From: Hydrogenophaga sp.
Lineage (GTDB): Bacteria > Pseudomonadota > Gammaproteobacteria > Burkholderiales > Burkholderiaceae_C
Direction of reading: 5' to 3'
DNA length: 45,342 nucleotides
NCBI GenBank assembly: GCA_018993155.1
Contig: JAGKSX010000028.1
Span: forward strand, 1 to 45,342
Under the pieces are notes generated by a model. It saw only the letters and a program-made list of their open reading frames with translations. It was not told the origin of the DNA and made no database searches. Both the position numbers and the translations under genes were made by a program. Position 1 is the first letter of the stretch; each line of letters starts with the position of its first letter. This document shows positions 20,465 to 28,108 of the stretch, in pieces.

Positions 20465-21157
20465 TTAGAGCGTGGACAGGGCGGTTCGGTTCCAGTCGGT
20501 CAGGCAGGGCAGGCCCGGGGCCAGCGCGGCCGCCACGGGGGCCAGGCGCTGGGGCAGGTCGGGGCCGAACAGCCATTCGTCTTCGCGAAAGAACACGTGT
20601 TCGAGGCGCAGCCTGCCAGCGAGGGCTTTCGCGGGCCAGTTTGCGCCAGTATCGGGCACGACCGACAGGCCGTCTTCCTCGCTGCGCAGCAGCACCCAGT
20701 GGTCCACCGGGCCGTTCAGGCGCACCGGCGCGATCAGGGAGAAGTCGGCCCATTGCAGGTTGGGCACCGGTTGGAGTTCACCGCGCAGCAGCCAGCCCCG
20801 GCCGGTGTCGTGCGCGTACAGCGCGTCGAACGAAGGGGCCACGGTGGCCGCCCGCTCGCCGCTCAGGAAGTCGGCCAGCCAGTGCTCGCGCAGGGCGACG
20901 TTGGGTGACTGGAGCAGCGCCTCGATGGCCAGGCGCTGGGCCCACAGCAGCCAGGCCGCGGCCGGGTCGTGCCGCGCCAGTTCGGCCGCGCCGGCCGCCA
21001 GCGCGGCCAGCCCTTCGCCCGCACCGCCCAAGTGGGCGGGCACGCCGCAGCGCAGCAGGCCGCTGTCCACCACCTCGCGCAGCGCGTCGAGGCCGGGTGG
21101 GGCCGGTGGTGGTTTCGTGGGTTCCAGGGACATGCCGCCATGGTGGCCCAGGCTCAT
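20465..21157 (-). CDS. Truncated acyl-CoA dehydrogenase-like protein
   Basis: A 230-residue protein that resembles the N-terminal helical and middle beta domains of acyl-CoA dehydrogenases. The segment GLLRCGVPAHLGGAGEGL looks like the helical-domain GVP-x-x-x-GG motif, and the later GWLLRGELQPVPN / FREDEWLFGPD pattern resembles the beta domain. The C-terminal helical bundle with the catalytic base, present in full-length enzymes of about 380 residues, is absent. Enzymatic dehydrogenase activity is therefore doubtful. It is the first gene of the cytochrome operon. The start is ATG 21157 or ATG 21133 (MSLEPTK); neither has a clear ribosome-binding site. Family assignment is tentative. Confidence 0.6.
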   Translation of the reverse strand: MSLGHHGGMSLEPTKPPPAPPGLDALREVVDSGLLRCGVPAHLGGAGEGLAALAAGAAELARHDPAAAWLLWAQRLAIEALLQSPNVALREHWLADFLSGERAATVAPSFDALYAHDTGRGWLLRGELQPVPNLQWADFSLIAPVRLNGPVDHWVLLRSEEDGLSVVPDTGANWPAKALAGRLRLEHVFFREDEWLFGPDLPQRLAPVAAALAPGLPCLTDWNRTALSTL

Positions 21158-21192
21158 CTGATTCGCAAGATGCAGTTTTATTGAAAAAATAC

Positions 21193-21225
21193 CAGATCAG
21201 AAGCGCCTGCTGATCTGTTCTGATC
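21193..21225. promoter_or_regulatory. CTGATC-type inverted repeat, candidate operator
   Basis: In the 129-bp divergent gap between the cytochrome operon and lrgA, CAGATCAG (21193-21200) and CTGATCTG (21210-21217) form a perfect 8-bp inverted repeat with a 9-base spacer. A third half-site CTGATC follows at 21220-21225. The adjacent DNA (21176-21190) is the only AT-rich stretch here and would hold the promoter of the minus-strand operon. The layout suggests a dimeric regulator binding cooperatively. The regulator is unknown. Confidence 0.5.
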
Positions 21226-21234
21226 CGCTTGCAT

Positions 21235-21268
21235 TGCGCCGCATCTGAGCCGTGGCAGATGCGGCGCA
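21235..21268. promoter_or_regulatory. 13-bp perfect inverted repeat before lrgA
   Basis: TGCGCCGCATCTG (21235-21247) and CAGATGCGGCGCA (21256-21268) are a perfect 13-bp inverted repeat around the 8-base loop AGCCGTGG. It ends 18 bases before the lrgA start. It could be a strong RNA hairpin in the lrgA leader, an operator, or the terminator-like end of an unseen transcript. There is no T-run on either strand directly after it. Confidence 0.55.
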
Positions 21269-21286
21269 CCGGGCGATACTGGCCGG

Positions 21287-21685
21287 ATGATGTTCCCATT
21301 CCCTGATGATCTTGGGCCGCGCGCCAGGCGCGTGGCTGGGTGGGTGGCCGCCGCTGCGCTGCTGGCCGGCCTGCAGTGGCTGGGCGACGCCCTGGTGGCC
21401 TTGCTGGGTTGGCCCTTGCCCGGATCGTTGCTGGGCTTGCTGATGCTGCTGGGCCTGCTGGCGCTGCTCGGTGGGGTGCCGCGCGGCCTGGACGAGGTCA
21501 CCGCACCGCTGCTGCGCCACCTGATGCTGTTCCTGATCCCCTCGGTCGCGGCCGTCGGGCTCTACGGCCACCTGCTGTGGCAGCACGCGGCGCTGTTTGC
21601 GCTGGCGGCCACGCTGGTGACGGCGTTCACCCTCGCTGTCACCGGCTGGACCCTGCACCGGCTGATGCGCCGGCGGCAACCGTGA
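21287..21685 (+). CDS. lrgA: LrgA/CidA-family holin-like membrane protein
   Basis: A 132-residue membrane protein with four predicted helices (around 16-36, 39-60, 74-95 and 97-120). The conserved LPGSLLGLLMLLGLLALLGG and the LMLFLIPSVAAVGLY segment identify the LrgA/CidA family. Members work with LrgB-type partners in murein hydrolase control, programmed lysis or transport of small organic acids such as pyruvate or glycolate. Two adjacent ATGs (21287, 21290) are possible starts. The lrgB GTG overlaps the stop. Confidence 0.9.
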   Translation: MMFPFPDDLGPRARRVAGWVAAAALLAGLQWLGDALVALLGWPLPGSLLGLLMLLGLLALLGGVPRGLDEVTAPLLRHLMLFLIPSVAAVGLYGHLLWQHAALFALAATLVTAFTLAVTGWTLHRLMRRRQP

Positions 21686-22362
21686 GCACGGCAGTGCTCT
21701 GGACGCTGGTGACGCTTGCGGCCTACGCGGCGGCGCTGTGGCTGTACCGGCGCAGCGGCCACCACCTGCTGTGCCTGCCGGTGCTCACCGGCACGGCCCT
21801 GGTGCTGGGCGCGCTGGCGCTGGCGGGCACAGGCTATTCCGTTTACGCCGAGGGCACCCGCCTGCTGCGCTGGCTCACCGGGCCGGCCATCATCGCGCTG
21901 GCCGTGCCGCTGTACCAGCAGGCGGCGCTGTTGCGGCGCATGGCGCTGCCGCTGCTGGGCGCCTTGCTGGCCGGGTGCCAGGCCTCGGTGCTGGGCACGC
22001 TGGTGCTGGCCCAGGTCCTGGGTTCGCCGATGCCTTTTGCGCTGTCGATCGCCCCCAAGGCCGCGACCATGCCGATCGCCATGCAGGCAGCGGAGCGGGC
22101 CGGCGGCCTGCCCGCGGTCGCGGCCCTGGCTGTGGTGGCCACCGGCGTGCTGGGCACCCTGTTCGCGGGCCCGGTGCTGCGGTTGCTGCGACTGGACGAT
22201 GCGACCACGCGCAGCTTCGCGCTGGGCCTGGTGGCGCACGCCATCGGCACCGCGCGCGCCCTGCAGACGCACCCCGGCAGCGTGGCCTTCGCGGCGCTCG
22301 CGATGGGCCTGAACGGCGTGTGCACCGCGCTGGTGATCGCGCTGCTGGCGCGCTGGCTGTGA
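21682..22362 (+). CDS. lrgB: LrgB-family membrane protein
   Basis: The partner of LrgA, 226 residues with five or more membrane helices. The family core SIAPKAATMPIAMQ and the end segment LGLVAHAIGTARALQ are present. The start is GTG at 21682, which overlaps the lrgA stop (GTGA), so the two are translationally coupled. LrgAB pairs in bacteria and the plant fusion PLGG1 have been linked to export of glycolate, pyruvate or similar acids. Which role applies here cannot be read from sequence. Confidence 0.92.
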   Translation: MSTAVLWTLVTLAAYAAALWLYRRSGHHLLCLPVLTGTALVLGALALAGTGYSVYAEGTRLLRWLTGPAIIALAVPLYQQAALLRRMALPLLGALLAGCQASVLGTLVLAQVLGSPMPFALSIAPKAATMPIAMQAAERAGGLPAVAALAVVATGVLGTLFAGPVLRLLRLDDATTRSFALGLVAHAIGTARALQTHPGSVAFAALAMGLNGVCTALVIALLARWL

Positions 22363-22383
22363 GAGACCCGGCGATGCGGCCGC

Positions 22384-22389
22384 TAAGAT
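22384..22389 (+). promoter_or_regulatory. Possible -10 box before the MocR gene
   Basis: TAAGAT lies 30 bases before the ATG at 22419, between the lrgB stop and the regulator. No clear -35 is visible 17 bases upstream. It suggests, weakly, that the regulator can be transcribed separately from lrgAB. Confidence 0.3.
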
Positions 22390-22418
22390 CGGCCGACCCC
22401 CTTCACGATGCCGATCCG

Positions 22419-23843
22419 ATGAGTGGCGCCCGCCTCACCCGCTACCAGCAACTGGCCGAAGAAATTGCCGATGGCATCCGCGCCGGCCTGCTGCGCCCCG
22501 GCGAGCGCCTGCCCTCGGTGCGCCAGACCTGCGAGCAGCGCGGCGTGAGCCCGTCCACCGTGTTCCAGGCCTATGGGCAGCTGGAGTCGCAGGGGCTGGT
22601 GGAGGCGCGGGCCCGGTCCGGCTTCTTCGTGCGCGCGACGCGCCGCCCCGCGCGCTCCGCACCGCAGGCGGCTCGGCCCAGCGGCGAGGCCACACCGGTG
22701 GCCATCAGCGAACTGGTGTTCGAGCTGCTGGGCTCCACGCGCGACGCCGACGTGGTGCCGCTGGGCTCGGCCTTTCCGGCGCCGCACCTGTTCCCCTTCG
22801 ACGCGCTGGCGCGCAGCGGTGCGCGCGCCATGCGCCGGCTGCCGGCGGCCCGCATCACCGGCGCGCTGACCGCGGGCGACGTGGGCCTGCGCCAGGCGGT
22901 GCGGCGGCGCTACGCGCTGCACGGCGTGCCGCTGGCCGAGGACGAACTGGTCATCACCAATGGCGCCATGGAAGCGCTCAACCTGTGCCTGCAGGCGGTG
23001 ACCCAGCCCGGGGACGTGGTGGTGGTGGAGTCGCCCACCTTCTATGCCGCGCTGCAGGCGCTCGAACGCCTGCACCTCAAGGCGGTGGAGGTCGCCACCG
23101 ATCCGCGCGAAGGCGTCGACCTGGACGCCCTGGCCACGCTGCTGGAGCGCCAGTCGGTGGCGGCGTGCTGGTTCATGCCCAGCTTCCAGAATCCGCTGGG
23201 CGCGCTGATGCCCCCCGATCGCAAGCAGGCGCTGGTGGCCTTGCTGGCGCGCCACCGCGTGCCGCTGATCGAGGACGACGTGTACGGCGAGCTGCACGCC
23301 GGGGCGCGCCGCCCGCCACCGGCCAAGGCCTTCGACCGCGAAGGCGGCGTGCTGCACTGCTCGTCGTTTTCCAAGTGCCTCGCGCCGGGTTACCGCGTGG
23401 GCTGGGCCGCGGCCGGGCGCTACGCCGGCGCGGTGGAGCGCCTGAAGATGTCGAACTCGCTGGCCACCGCCATCCCGCCCCAGCTCGCGCTGGTGGACTA
23501 CCTCGCGCAGGGCGGCTACGACCGCCACCTGCGCCGCCTGCGCGAGGCGCTGGCGGGCCAGCAGCAGCGCGCGCTGCGCCTGGTGGAGCGCCATTTCCCG
23601 GCCGGCACGCGCGTCACCCGCCCGCTCGGCGGCTACTTTCTCTGGCTGGAGCTGCCGCCCTCGGTGGACGCCCTCGCGCTGCACCACCGCGCGCGCGAGC
23701 GCAACATCAGCACCGCGCCAGGCGTGCTGTTCTCGGCCGACCGGCGCTTCACGCACCACCTGCGGCTCAACGTCGGCCACCCCGGCGATCCGCGCTTCGA
23801 CGCGGCGCTGCGCCTGCTCGGCGAGCTGGCGCACACCGCCTGA
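22419..23843 (+). CDS. MocR-type GntR/aminotransferase-like regulator
   Basis: A fused regulator of 474 residues. Residues 5-72 are a GntR winged helix (QQLAEEIADGIRAGLLRPGE, LPSVRQTCEQRGVSPSTVFQ). Residues about 95-474 are a fold-type I aminotransferase-like domain with the PLP lysine K319 in SSFSKCLAPGYRVGW, NPLGALMP and EDDVYGEL. Such regulators (PdxR, GabR, TauR, NorG-like) bind PLP or a PLP-amino-acid adduct and control neighbouring genes. ATG 22419 is chosen; ATG 22374 would add 15 residues. The target may be lrgAB or the cytochrome operon. Confidence 0.92.
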   Translation: MSGARLTRYQQLAEEIADGIRAGLLRPGERLPSVRQTCEQRGVSPSTVFQAYGQLESQGLVEARARSGFFVRATRRPARSAPQAARPSGEATPVAISELVFELLGSTRDADVVPLGSAFPAPHLFPFDALARSGARAMRRLPAARITGALTAGDVGLRQAVRRRYALHGVPLAEDELVITNGAMEALNLCLQAVTQPGDVVVVESPTFYAALQALERLHLKAVEVATDPREGVDLDALATLLERQSVAACWFMPSFQNPLGALMPPDRKQALVALLARHRVPLIEDDVYGELHAGARRPPPAKAFDREGGVLHCSSFSKCLAPGYRVGWAAAGRYAGAVERLKMSNSLATAIPPQLALVDYLAQGGYDRHLRRLREALAGQQQRALRLVERHFPAGTRVTRPLGGYFLWLELPPSVDALALHHRARERNISTAPGVLFSADRRFTHHLRLNVGHPGDPRFDAALRLLGELAHTA

Positions 23844-23857
23844 GGGCGGCCAGCGTC

Positions 23858-23863
23858 GATAAT
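23858..23863 (+). promoter_or_regulatory. Possible -10 box directly before rlmB
   Basis: GATAAT ends 6 bases before the rlmB ATG at 23870. If it is a -10 box, transcription would begin at or next to the start codon, giving a leaderless message. No ribosome-binding site is visible in front of the ATG, which fits that idea. There is no strong -35. Confidence 0.35.
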
Positions 23864-23869
23864 CCCCGG

Positions 23870-24613
23870 ATGTCCTCCCCCAAAGTGCTGTTCGGCTTTC
23901 ACGCCGTGGGCGTGCGCCTCAAAACCGCGCCGCAATCCATCATCGAGATCTACTACGAGCCCACCCGGCGCGACGCGCGCATGCGCCAGTTCCTGGACAA
24001 GGCGCGCGAAGCCAACGCCCGGCTGATCGAGGCCGATGGCCTGCGCATCGCCAAGCTGGCCGGCAGCCATGGGCATCAGGGTGTGGCCGCGCGCGTCGAA
24101 GCGGTGGCGCAGGTGCGCTCGCTGGACGACCTGCTCGAACAGCTCGAACCCACCGGCATCCCGCCGCTGCTGCTGGTGCTCGACGGCATCACCGACCCGC
24201 ACAACCTCGGCGCCTGCCTGCGCGTGGCCGACGGGGCCGGTGCGCACGCGGTGATCGCGCCCAAGGACCACGCCGCCGGCATCAACGCCACCGTGGCCAA
24301 GGTCGCCAGCGGCGCGGCCGAAACCATGCCGTACTTCATGGTGACCAACCTCGCTCGCACCCTGGGCGAACTCAAGGAACGCAACATCTGGGTCATCGGC
24401 ACCAGCGACGACGCGCCCAAGACGCTCTACCAGGTGGATCTCAAGGGCCCGGTGGCGCTCGTGCTCGGCGCCGAAGGCGCAGGCATGCGCCAGCTCACGC
24501 GCAAGACCTGCGACGAGCTGGTGAGCATCCCCATGGCCGGCGCGGTCGAGAGCCTGAACGTCTCGGTCGCCAGCGGCGTCTGCCTCTACGAAGCCCTGCG
24601 CCAGCGCAGCTGA
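23870..24613 (+). CDS. rlmB: 23S rRNA 2'-O-ribose methyltransferase RlmB
   Basis: SPOUT-class methyltransferase that modifies G2251 of 23S rRNA in E. coli numbering. An N-terminal substrate-binding domain (FGFHAVGVRLKTAPQSI) is followed by the knotted domain with DPHNLGACLRVADGAGAHAV, VLGAEGAGMRQLT and the final SIPMAGAVESLNVSVASGV. These are motifs 1-3 with the S-adenosylmethionine knot. Its 247 residues are standard. The ATG follows the MocR stop by 26 bp. Confidence 0.96.
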   Translation: MSSPKVLFGFHAVGVRLKTAPQSIIEIYYEPTRRDARMRQFLDKAREANARLIEADGLRIAKLAGSHGHQGVAARVEAVAQVRSLDDLLEQLEPTGIPPLLLVLDGITDPHNLGACLRVADGAGAHAVIAPKDHAAGINATVAKVASGAAETMPYFMVTNLARTLGELKERNIWVIGTSDDAPKTLYQVDLKGPVALVLGAEGAGMRQLTRKTCDELVSIPMAGAVESLNVSVASGVCLYEALRQRS

Positions 24614-24618
24614 ACACC

Positions 24619-25347
24619 ATGGGTGACATGGACGCGGTGCGCGGCTGGGTTCGGGGCGCGCGCCACATCGCCGTGCTCACCGGCGCGGGCATGAGCGCTG
24701 AATCCGGCGTGCCCACCTTCCGCGATGCACAGACCGGCCTGTGGGCGCACTTCGATCCGCAGGAACTCGCCACCGAATCGGCCTTCCGGGCCCACCCGCA
24801 GCGCGTGTGGGACTGGTACGCCCACCGCCGCGACATGATCCGCGCCGTGCAGCCCAATGCCGGCCACGCAGCGCTGGCGGCTTACGCGCGGCAGCACCCG
24901 GGGCGCCTGACCCTGATCACCCAGAACGTGGACGGTTTGCACCAGCGGGCCGGCAACACCGACGCCCTGGCCCTGCACGGCAGCATCGCCGAGGACCGCT
25001 GGCTCGATGCGCCGCGCGCCTGCTGCCGACCTGAAACCATCGAGGCCGGCCATCCGCCGCGTTGCCCGGTGTGTGGCAACCTGCGGCGCCCAGCCGTGGT
25101 CTGGTTCGGCGAAAACCTGCCGGCCGATGCCCTCGAAGCCGCCGAACAGGCGGTGCGCCACTGCGACCTGATGCTGGTGGTGGGCACCTCCGGCGAGGTT
25201 TATCCGGCGGCAGGCCTGGCCTTCACCGCCCACCAGAGTGGCGCGCGCGTGGTCATCGTCAACCCCGAGACGACGCCGCTGGACGCGGTGGCCGAGACCT
25301 GTCTGAGGGCGACGGCGGCGGTTTGTCTGCCGGCCTTGCTGGCCTGA
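24619..25347 (+). CDS. cobB: NAD-dependent protein deacylase, sirtuin class III-like
   Basis: A sirtuin of 242 residues. NAD-binding GAGMSAESGVPTFRD (22-36), TQNVDGLHQRAG (101-112) and catalytic H120 in LHGS are present. Y67 and R70 in WYAHR form the YxxR pair typical of class III enzymes, which remove succinyl and malonyl groups. Zinc-binding cysteines would be C135/C136 and C149/C152. The first pair is adjacent (CC) rather than CxxC, which is unusual and may weaken zinc binding. It starts 5 bases after rlmB, so probably in one transcript. Confidence 0.92.
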   Translation: MGDMDAVRGWVRGARHIAVLTGAGMSAESGVPTFRDAQTGLWAHFDPQELATESAFRAHPQRVWDWYAHRRDMIRAVQPNAGHAALAAYARQHPGRLTLITQNVDGLHQRAGNTDALALHGSIAEDRWLDAPRACCRPETIEAGHPPRCPVCGNLRRPAVVWFGENLPADALEAAEQAVRHCDLMLVVGTSGEVYPAAGLAFTAHQSGARVVIVNPETTPLDAVAETCLRATAAVCLPALLA

Positions 25348-25399
25348 ACCGGGTTACGCTGTCACCTGCCGCCCAACCCACCCGCACAGGAGACGACCC

Positions 25400-25789
25400 A
25401 TGGCCCACCCCGTCCTCGACACATGGCACGAACTGGTGAAGACGCGCAACGCCCGAGGCCTGCGCGATCTGCTGGCCGATGACGTGGTGTTCCACTCGCC
25501 GGTCGTGCACACGCCGCAGGCCGGCAAGGCGGTGACGACGCAGTACCTGGCGGCGGCGTTCCAGGTCTTCTTCAATGCCTCGTTCCGATACGCTCGCGAG
25601 GTGGTTGGGCCGCGCGACGCGGTGCTGGAGTTCCAGGTCGAGATCGACGGCATCACTGTCAACGGCGTGGACATGATCCGCTGGAACGACGAGGGCCGCA
25701 TCATCGATTTCAAGGTGATGATCCGCCCGCTCAAGGCCATCAACCTGATCCACCAGAAGATGGCGGCGATGCTGCAGGCAAACCAGTAG
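25400..25789 (+). CDS. SnoaL-like / NTF2-fold protein
   Basis: A 129-residue cone-fold protein. The pattern HELVKTRNARGLRDLLADDVVFHSPVVHTP, then FRYAREVVGPRDAVLEFQVEIDG and WNDEGRIIDFKVMIRP, is typical of the SnoaL/NTF2 superfamily. Such proteins can be isomerases, hydratases or binding proteins; nothing here tells which. GGAG 10 bases before the ATG supports the start. It is the last gene of the plus-strand group and its stop is 7 bases from the convergent CoA-transferase stop. Confidence 0.8.
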   Translation: MAHPVLDTWHELVKTRNARGLRDLLADDVVFHSPVVHTPQAGKAVTTQYLAAAFQVFFNASFRYAREVVGPRDAVLEFQVEIDGITVNGVDMIRWNDEGRIIDFKVMIRPLKAINLIHQKMAAMLQANQ

Positions 25790-25796
25790 CCAGGTC

Positions 25797-26951
25797 TCAC
25801 GGGGCGAGCTCGGCGAGGTCTCCCGTTGCGAGCCATCGCAGCACCTGGTCCCGGTGGCCATCGAGGGCCGGGGCCTGCCCGCCGTGTGGTGCGATGCCGC
25901 CGGAGAACTTCACGGGAAAGTCCACGATCCGGCTGCTGCCATCGCTGGGCGCGCGCGACACGCCGCGCGCCACGACGTGCGGATCGTCCAGCAGCTCGTC
26001 GTACTCCAGCACCGGTGACCAGGGGATGTCGCGGGCGCCGAACTGCGCCGCCCACTGCCCCAGGGTCTTCGTGGCGAGGAGGGCCTTCAACAAGGCATTG
26101 AGCCGGCGCTTGTGGCGCAGCCGGTCGGGCCGCGTGGCGAAGTCCGCGGCGCCCAGGGCGGGGCAGTCCGGTACCAGCGCGTCGCGCAGGTTGTCCCAGA
26201 ACTTTTCCTCCAGGATGCCGAGGGCGATGAAGCGGCCGTCGGCGGTGGCGAAGAGGTCGTTGTCGGGCATCACATGGCCCATCTTCTCGATGTCCTTGCC
26301 GGTCTTGCGGACCATGCTGTCGATCCCGGGGATGGTCCAGGCGGTCATGGCGTCGTGCAGCGACACGTCCAGGTGTTGACCCTGGCCGCTCAGGCGCGCC
26401 GTCATCATGGCCACCACCAGCGACAAGGCGGCGTACATCGAACCGCAGTAGTCCGACAGCCGCACGTTGGGCCGCCCGGTGTGGTCGTCCACCTGCGAAG
26501 GCACGGCCCAGTAGCCGGCCAGCGCCAGGTAGTTCAGGTCATGCCCCGCGCGCTGCGCATAGGGGCCGGTCTGGCCGAAGCCCGAGATCGAGCACAGCAC
26601 GAGGGCCGGGTTCACTTCGCGCAGGGCCTGGTAGCCCACGCCCAGGCGGTCCATCACGCCGGGGCGAAACCCTTCGATCAGGGCCTGGCTGCGCCGTGCC
26701 AGGCCTTTCAGGACGGTCTGGTCCTCCGGGTTCTTCAGGTCCAGCGCGATGGAGAGCTTGCCCCGGTTGTACTTGGCGAAGGTGTCGGCGCCCAGCGCAC
26801 GGCCCGAATCGCCACCGTGGGGGCGCTCGACCTTGATGACGGTGGCGCCCAGTTGCTGCAGCAGCATCGCGGTGTGGGGGCCGGGGTGGAGCTGACCGAG
26901 GTCCAGCACGACCTGCCCCGTCAGGCAGGTGGGAGGGACAGCGGTGTTCAT
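25797..26951 (-). CDS. CaiB/BaiF family (class III) CoA transferase
   Basis: Moves CoA between acyl-CoAs and free acids, for example formyl-CoA:oxalate or carnitine-type reactions. The 384 residues contain the early VLDLGQLHPGPHTAMLLQQLGATVIKVE segment and, at D167 (NVRLSDYCGSMYAA), the catalytic Asp that carries the mixed anhydride. Length fits the family. Its ATG overlaps the stop of the dehydrogenase gene behind it (ATGA), so they are coupled. The substrate is unknown; the neighbours point to catabolism of an unusual carboxylic acid. Confidence 0.9.
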   Translation of the reverse strand: MNTAVPPTCLTGQVVLDLGQLHPGPHTAMLLQQLGATVIKVERPHGGDSGRALGADTFAKYNRGKLSIALDLKNPEDQTVLKGLARRSQALIEGFRPGVMDRLGVGYQALREVNPALVLCSISGFGQTGPYAQRAGHDLNYLALAGYWAVPSQVDDHTGRPNVRLSDYCGSMYAALSLVVAMMTARLSGQGQHLDVSLHDAMTAWTIPGIDSMVRKTGKDIEKMGHVMPDNDLFATADGRFIALGILEEKFWDNLRDALVPDCPALGAADFATRPDRLRHKRRLNALLKALLATKTLGQWAAQFGARDIPWSPVLEYDELLDDPHVVARGVSRAPSDGSSRIVDFPVKFSGGIAPHGGQAPALDGHRDQVLRWLATGDLAELAP

Positions 26952-28108
26952 GCCAGGATTGCTTTCGCAATGGTGTTGCGCTGGATCTCGCTGGTGCCGG
27001 TGAGGATGCGGTACAGCCGCAACCGGCGAAAGGCGAACTCCACCGGGTGGTTCTTGGTGACGCCCACGTTGCCGTGGATCTGCACCGCCTTGTCGGCGAT
27101 CTCGAAACACTTCTCGGACACGAAGAGCTTGCACATCGCGCCCTCCATGCGCACGTCGCCGCCTTCGTCGGCTTTCTGCGCCGCGGCCAGCACCATGCCT
27201 TCGCAGGCGTACAGCCCGGTCGCCATGTCGGCGAGCATGTGCTGAATGGCCTGGAAGCGGCTGATGGGACCGCCGAACTGGCGGCGCTGGTTGGCGTACG
27301 CCAGCGACAGCCGCAGGCACAGACGCGCCAGGCCGATCATGTTGGGGCAGTGCAGCAGTCGGTTGACGTTGACGCGCGCCATGGCGATCTTGAAGCCGCC
27401 GCCTTCTTCACCGATCAGGTTGGCGCGCGGCACCCGCACCCGGTCGAAGTGGATGTCGGCATCCACATGCTGGCCCGTCATCGGCAGGTAGTCGTAGGTG
27501 AGCGAGACACCGGGCGCGTCGAGGTCGACCAGGATGGCCGAGATGCCCTGGGCGCCGGCGTCCGGGTCGGTCACGCACATCACCACGGCGAAGTCGGCGA
27601 ACGCGGACGCGGTGATGTAGTGCTTGTGTCCCGTGATGATGTAGTCGTCGCCGTCGCGCACGGCGCGGGTCTGGATGCTGGCGGCGTCGGAGCCGGACTG
27701 GGTTTCCGTCATGGCGAAGCAGGCGCCTTTTTCACCGCGGGCCACCGGCAGCATGTAGTGCTCCCGCTGGTAGGGTGAGGCGTACTTCACCAGATTGCCG
27801 ATGCGCGAAGGCCCGCCCCAGTCGCCCAGGACGTGAGGGAAGAGCACGGCACCCGAGGCGGCCACGTCGGCCTTCAGGATCGCCAGATCGCGCACGCCCA
27901 GGCCCAGGCCGCCCAGCTCCGGTGGCAACTGCAGCCCATAAAATCCGAGTTCGCGCGAGCGCTTCCAGATGGTCTTGGCGAAGTCTCTCGAGAGCTTGTC
28001 CTCGTAGGCGATGCCGGACGATTTTTCGAAGGGGATCAGCTCTTCGTTCAGGTAAGCGTTGAGCCGTTCGCGAAGGCTGGCGAGGTCGGGATGGGTGGCT
28101 GTCGTCAT
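26948..28108 (-). CDS. Acyl-CoA dehydrogenase family protein with atypical active site
   Basis: A flavoprotein of 386 residues with all three acyl-CoA dehydrogenase domains: N-terminal helices (LPPELGGLGLG), a middle domain with FAMTETQSGSDAAS (131-144) and the C-terminal bundle (IHGNVGV, GTSEIQRN). The usual catalytic Glu is absent. At the medium-chain position the residue before GTSEIQ is T370 instead of Glu, and at the isovaleryl/long-chain position (VNVNRLL) it is N249. The enzyme may use another base or perform a different reaction. The ATG at 28108 gives MTTATHPDL; an earlier ATG would add 13 residues. A divergent LysR gene controls it by location. Confidence 0.88.
   Translation of the reverse strand: MTTATHPDLASLRERLNAYLNEELIPFEKSSGIAYEDKLSRDFAKTIWKRSRELGFYGLQLPPELGGLGLGVRDLAILKADVAASGAVLFPHVLGDWGGPSRIGNLVKYASPYQREHYMLPVARGEKGACFAMTETQSGSDAASIQTRAVRDGDDYIITGHKHYITASAFADFAVVMCVTDPDAGAQGISAILVDLDAPGVSLTYDYLPMTGQHVDADIHFDRVRVPRANLIGEEGGGFKIAMARVNVNRLLHCPNMIGLARLCLRLSLAYANQRRQFGGPISRFQAIQHMLADMATGLYACEGMVLAAAQKADEGGDVRMEGAMCKLFVSEKCFEIADKAVQIHGNVGVTKNHPVEFAFRRLRLYRILTGTSEIQRNTIAKAILA

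Noticed and set aside
21738-22418. Long in-frame extension of the MocR gene into lrgB
   Set aside because: The segment is lrgB read in another frame. The GntR domain begins at 22419 and the LrgB family sequence occupies the other frame.
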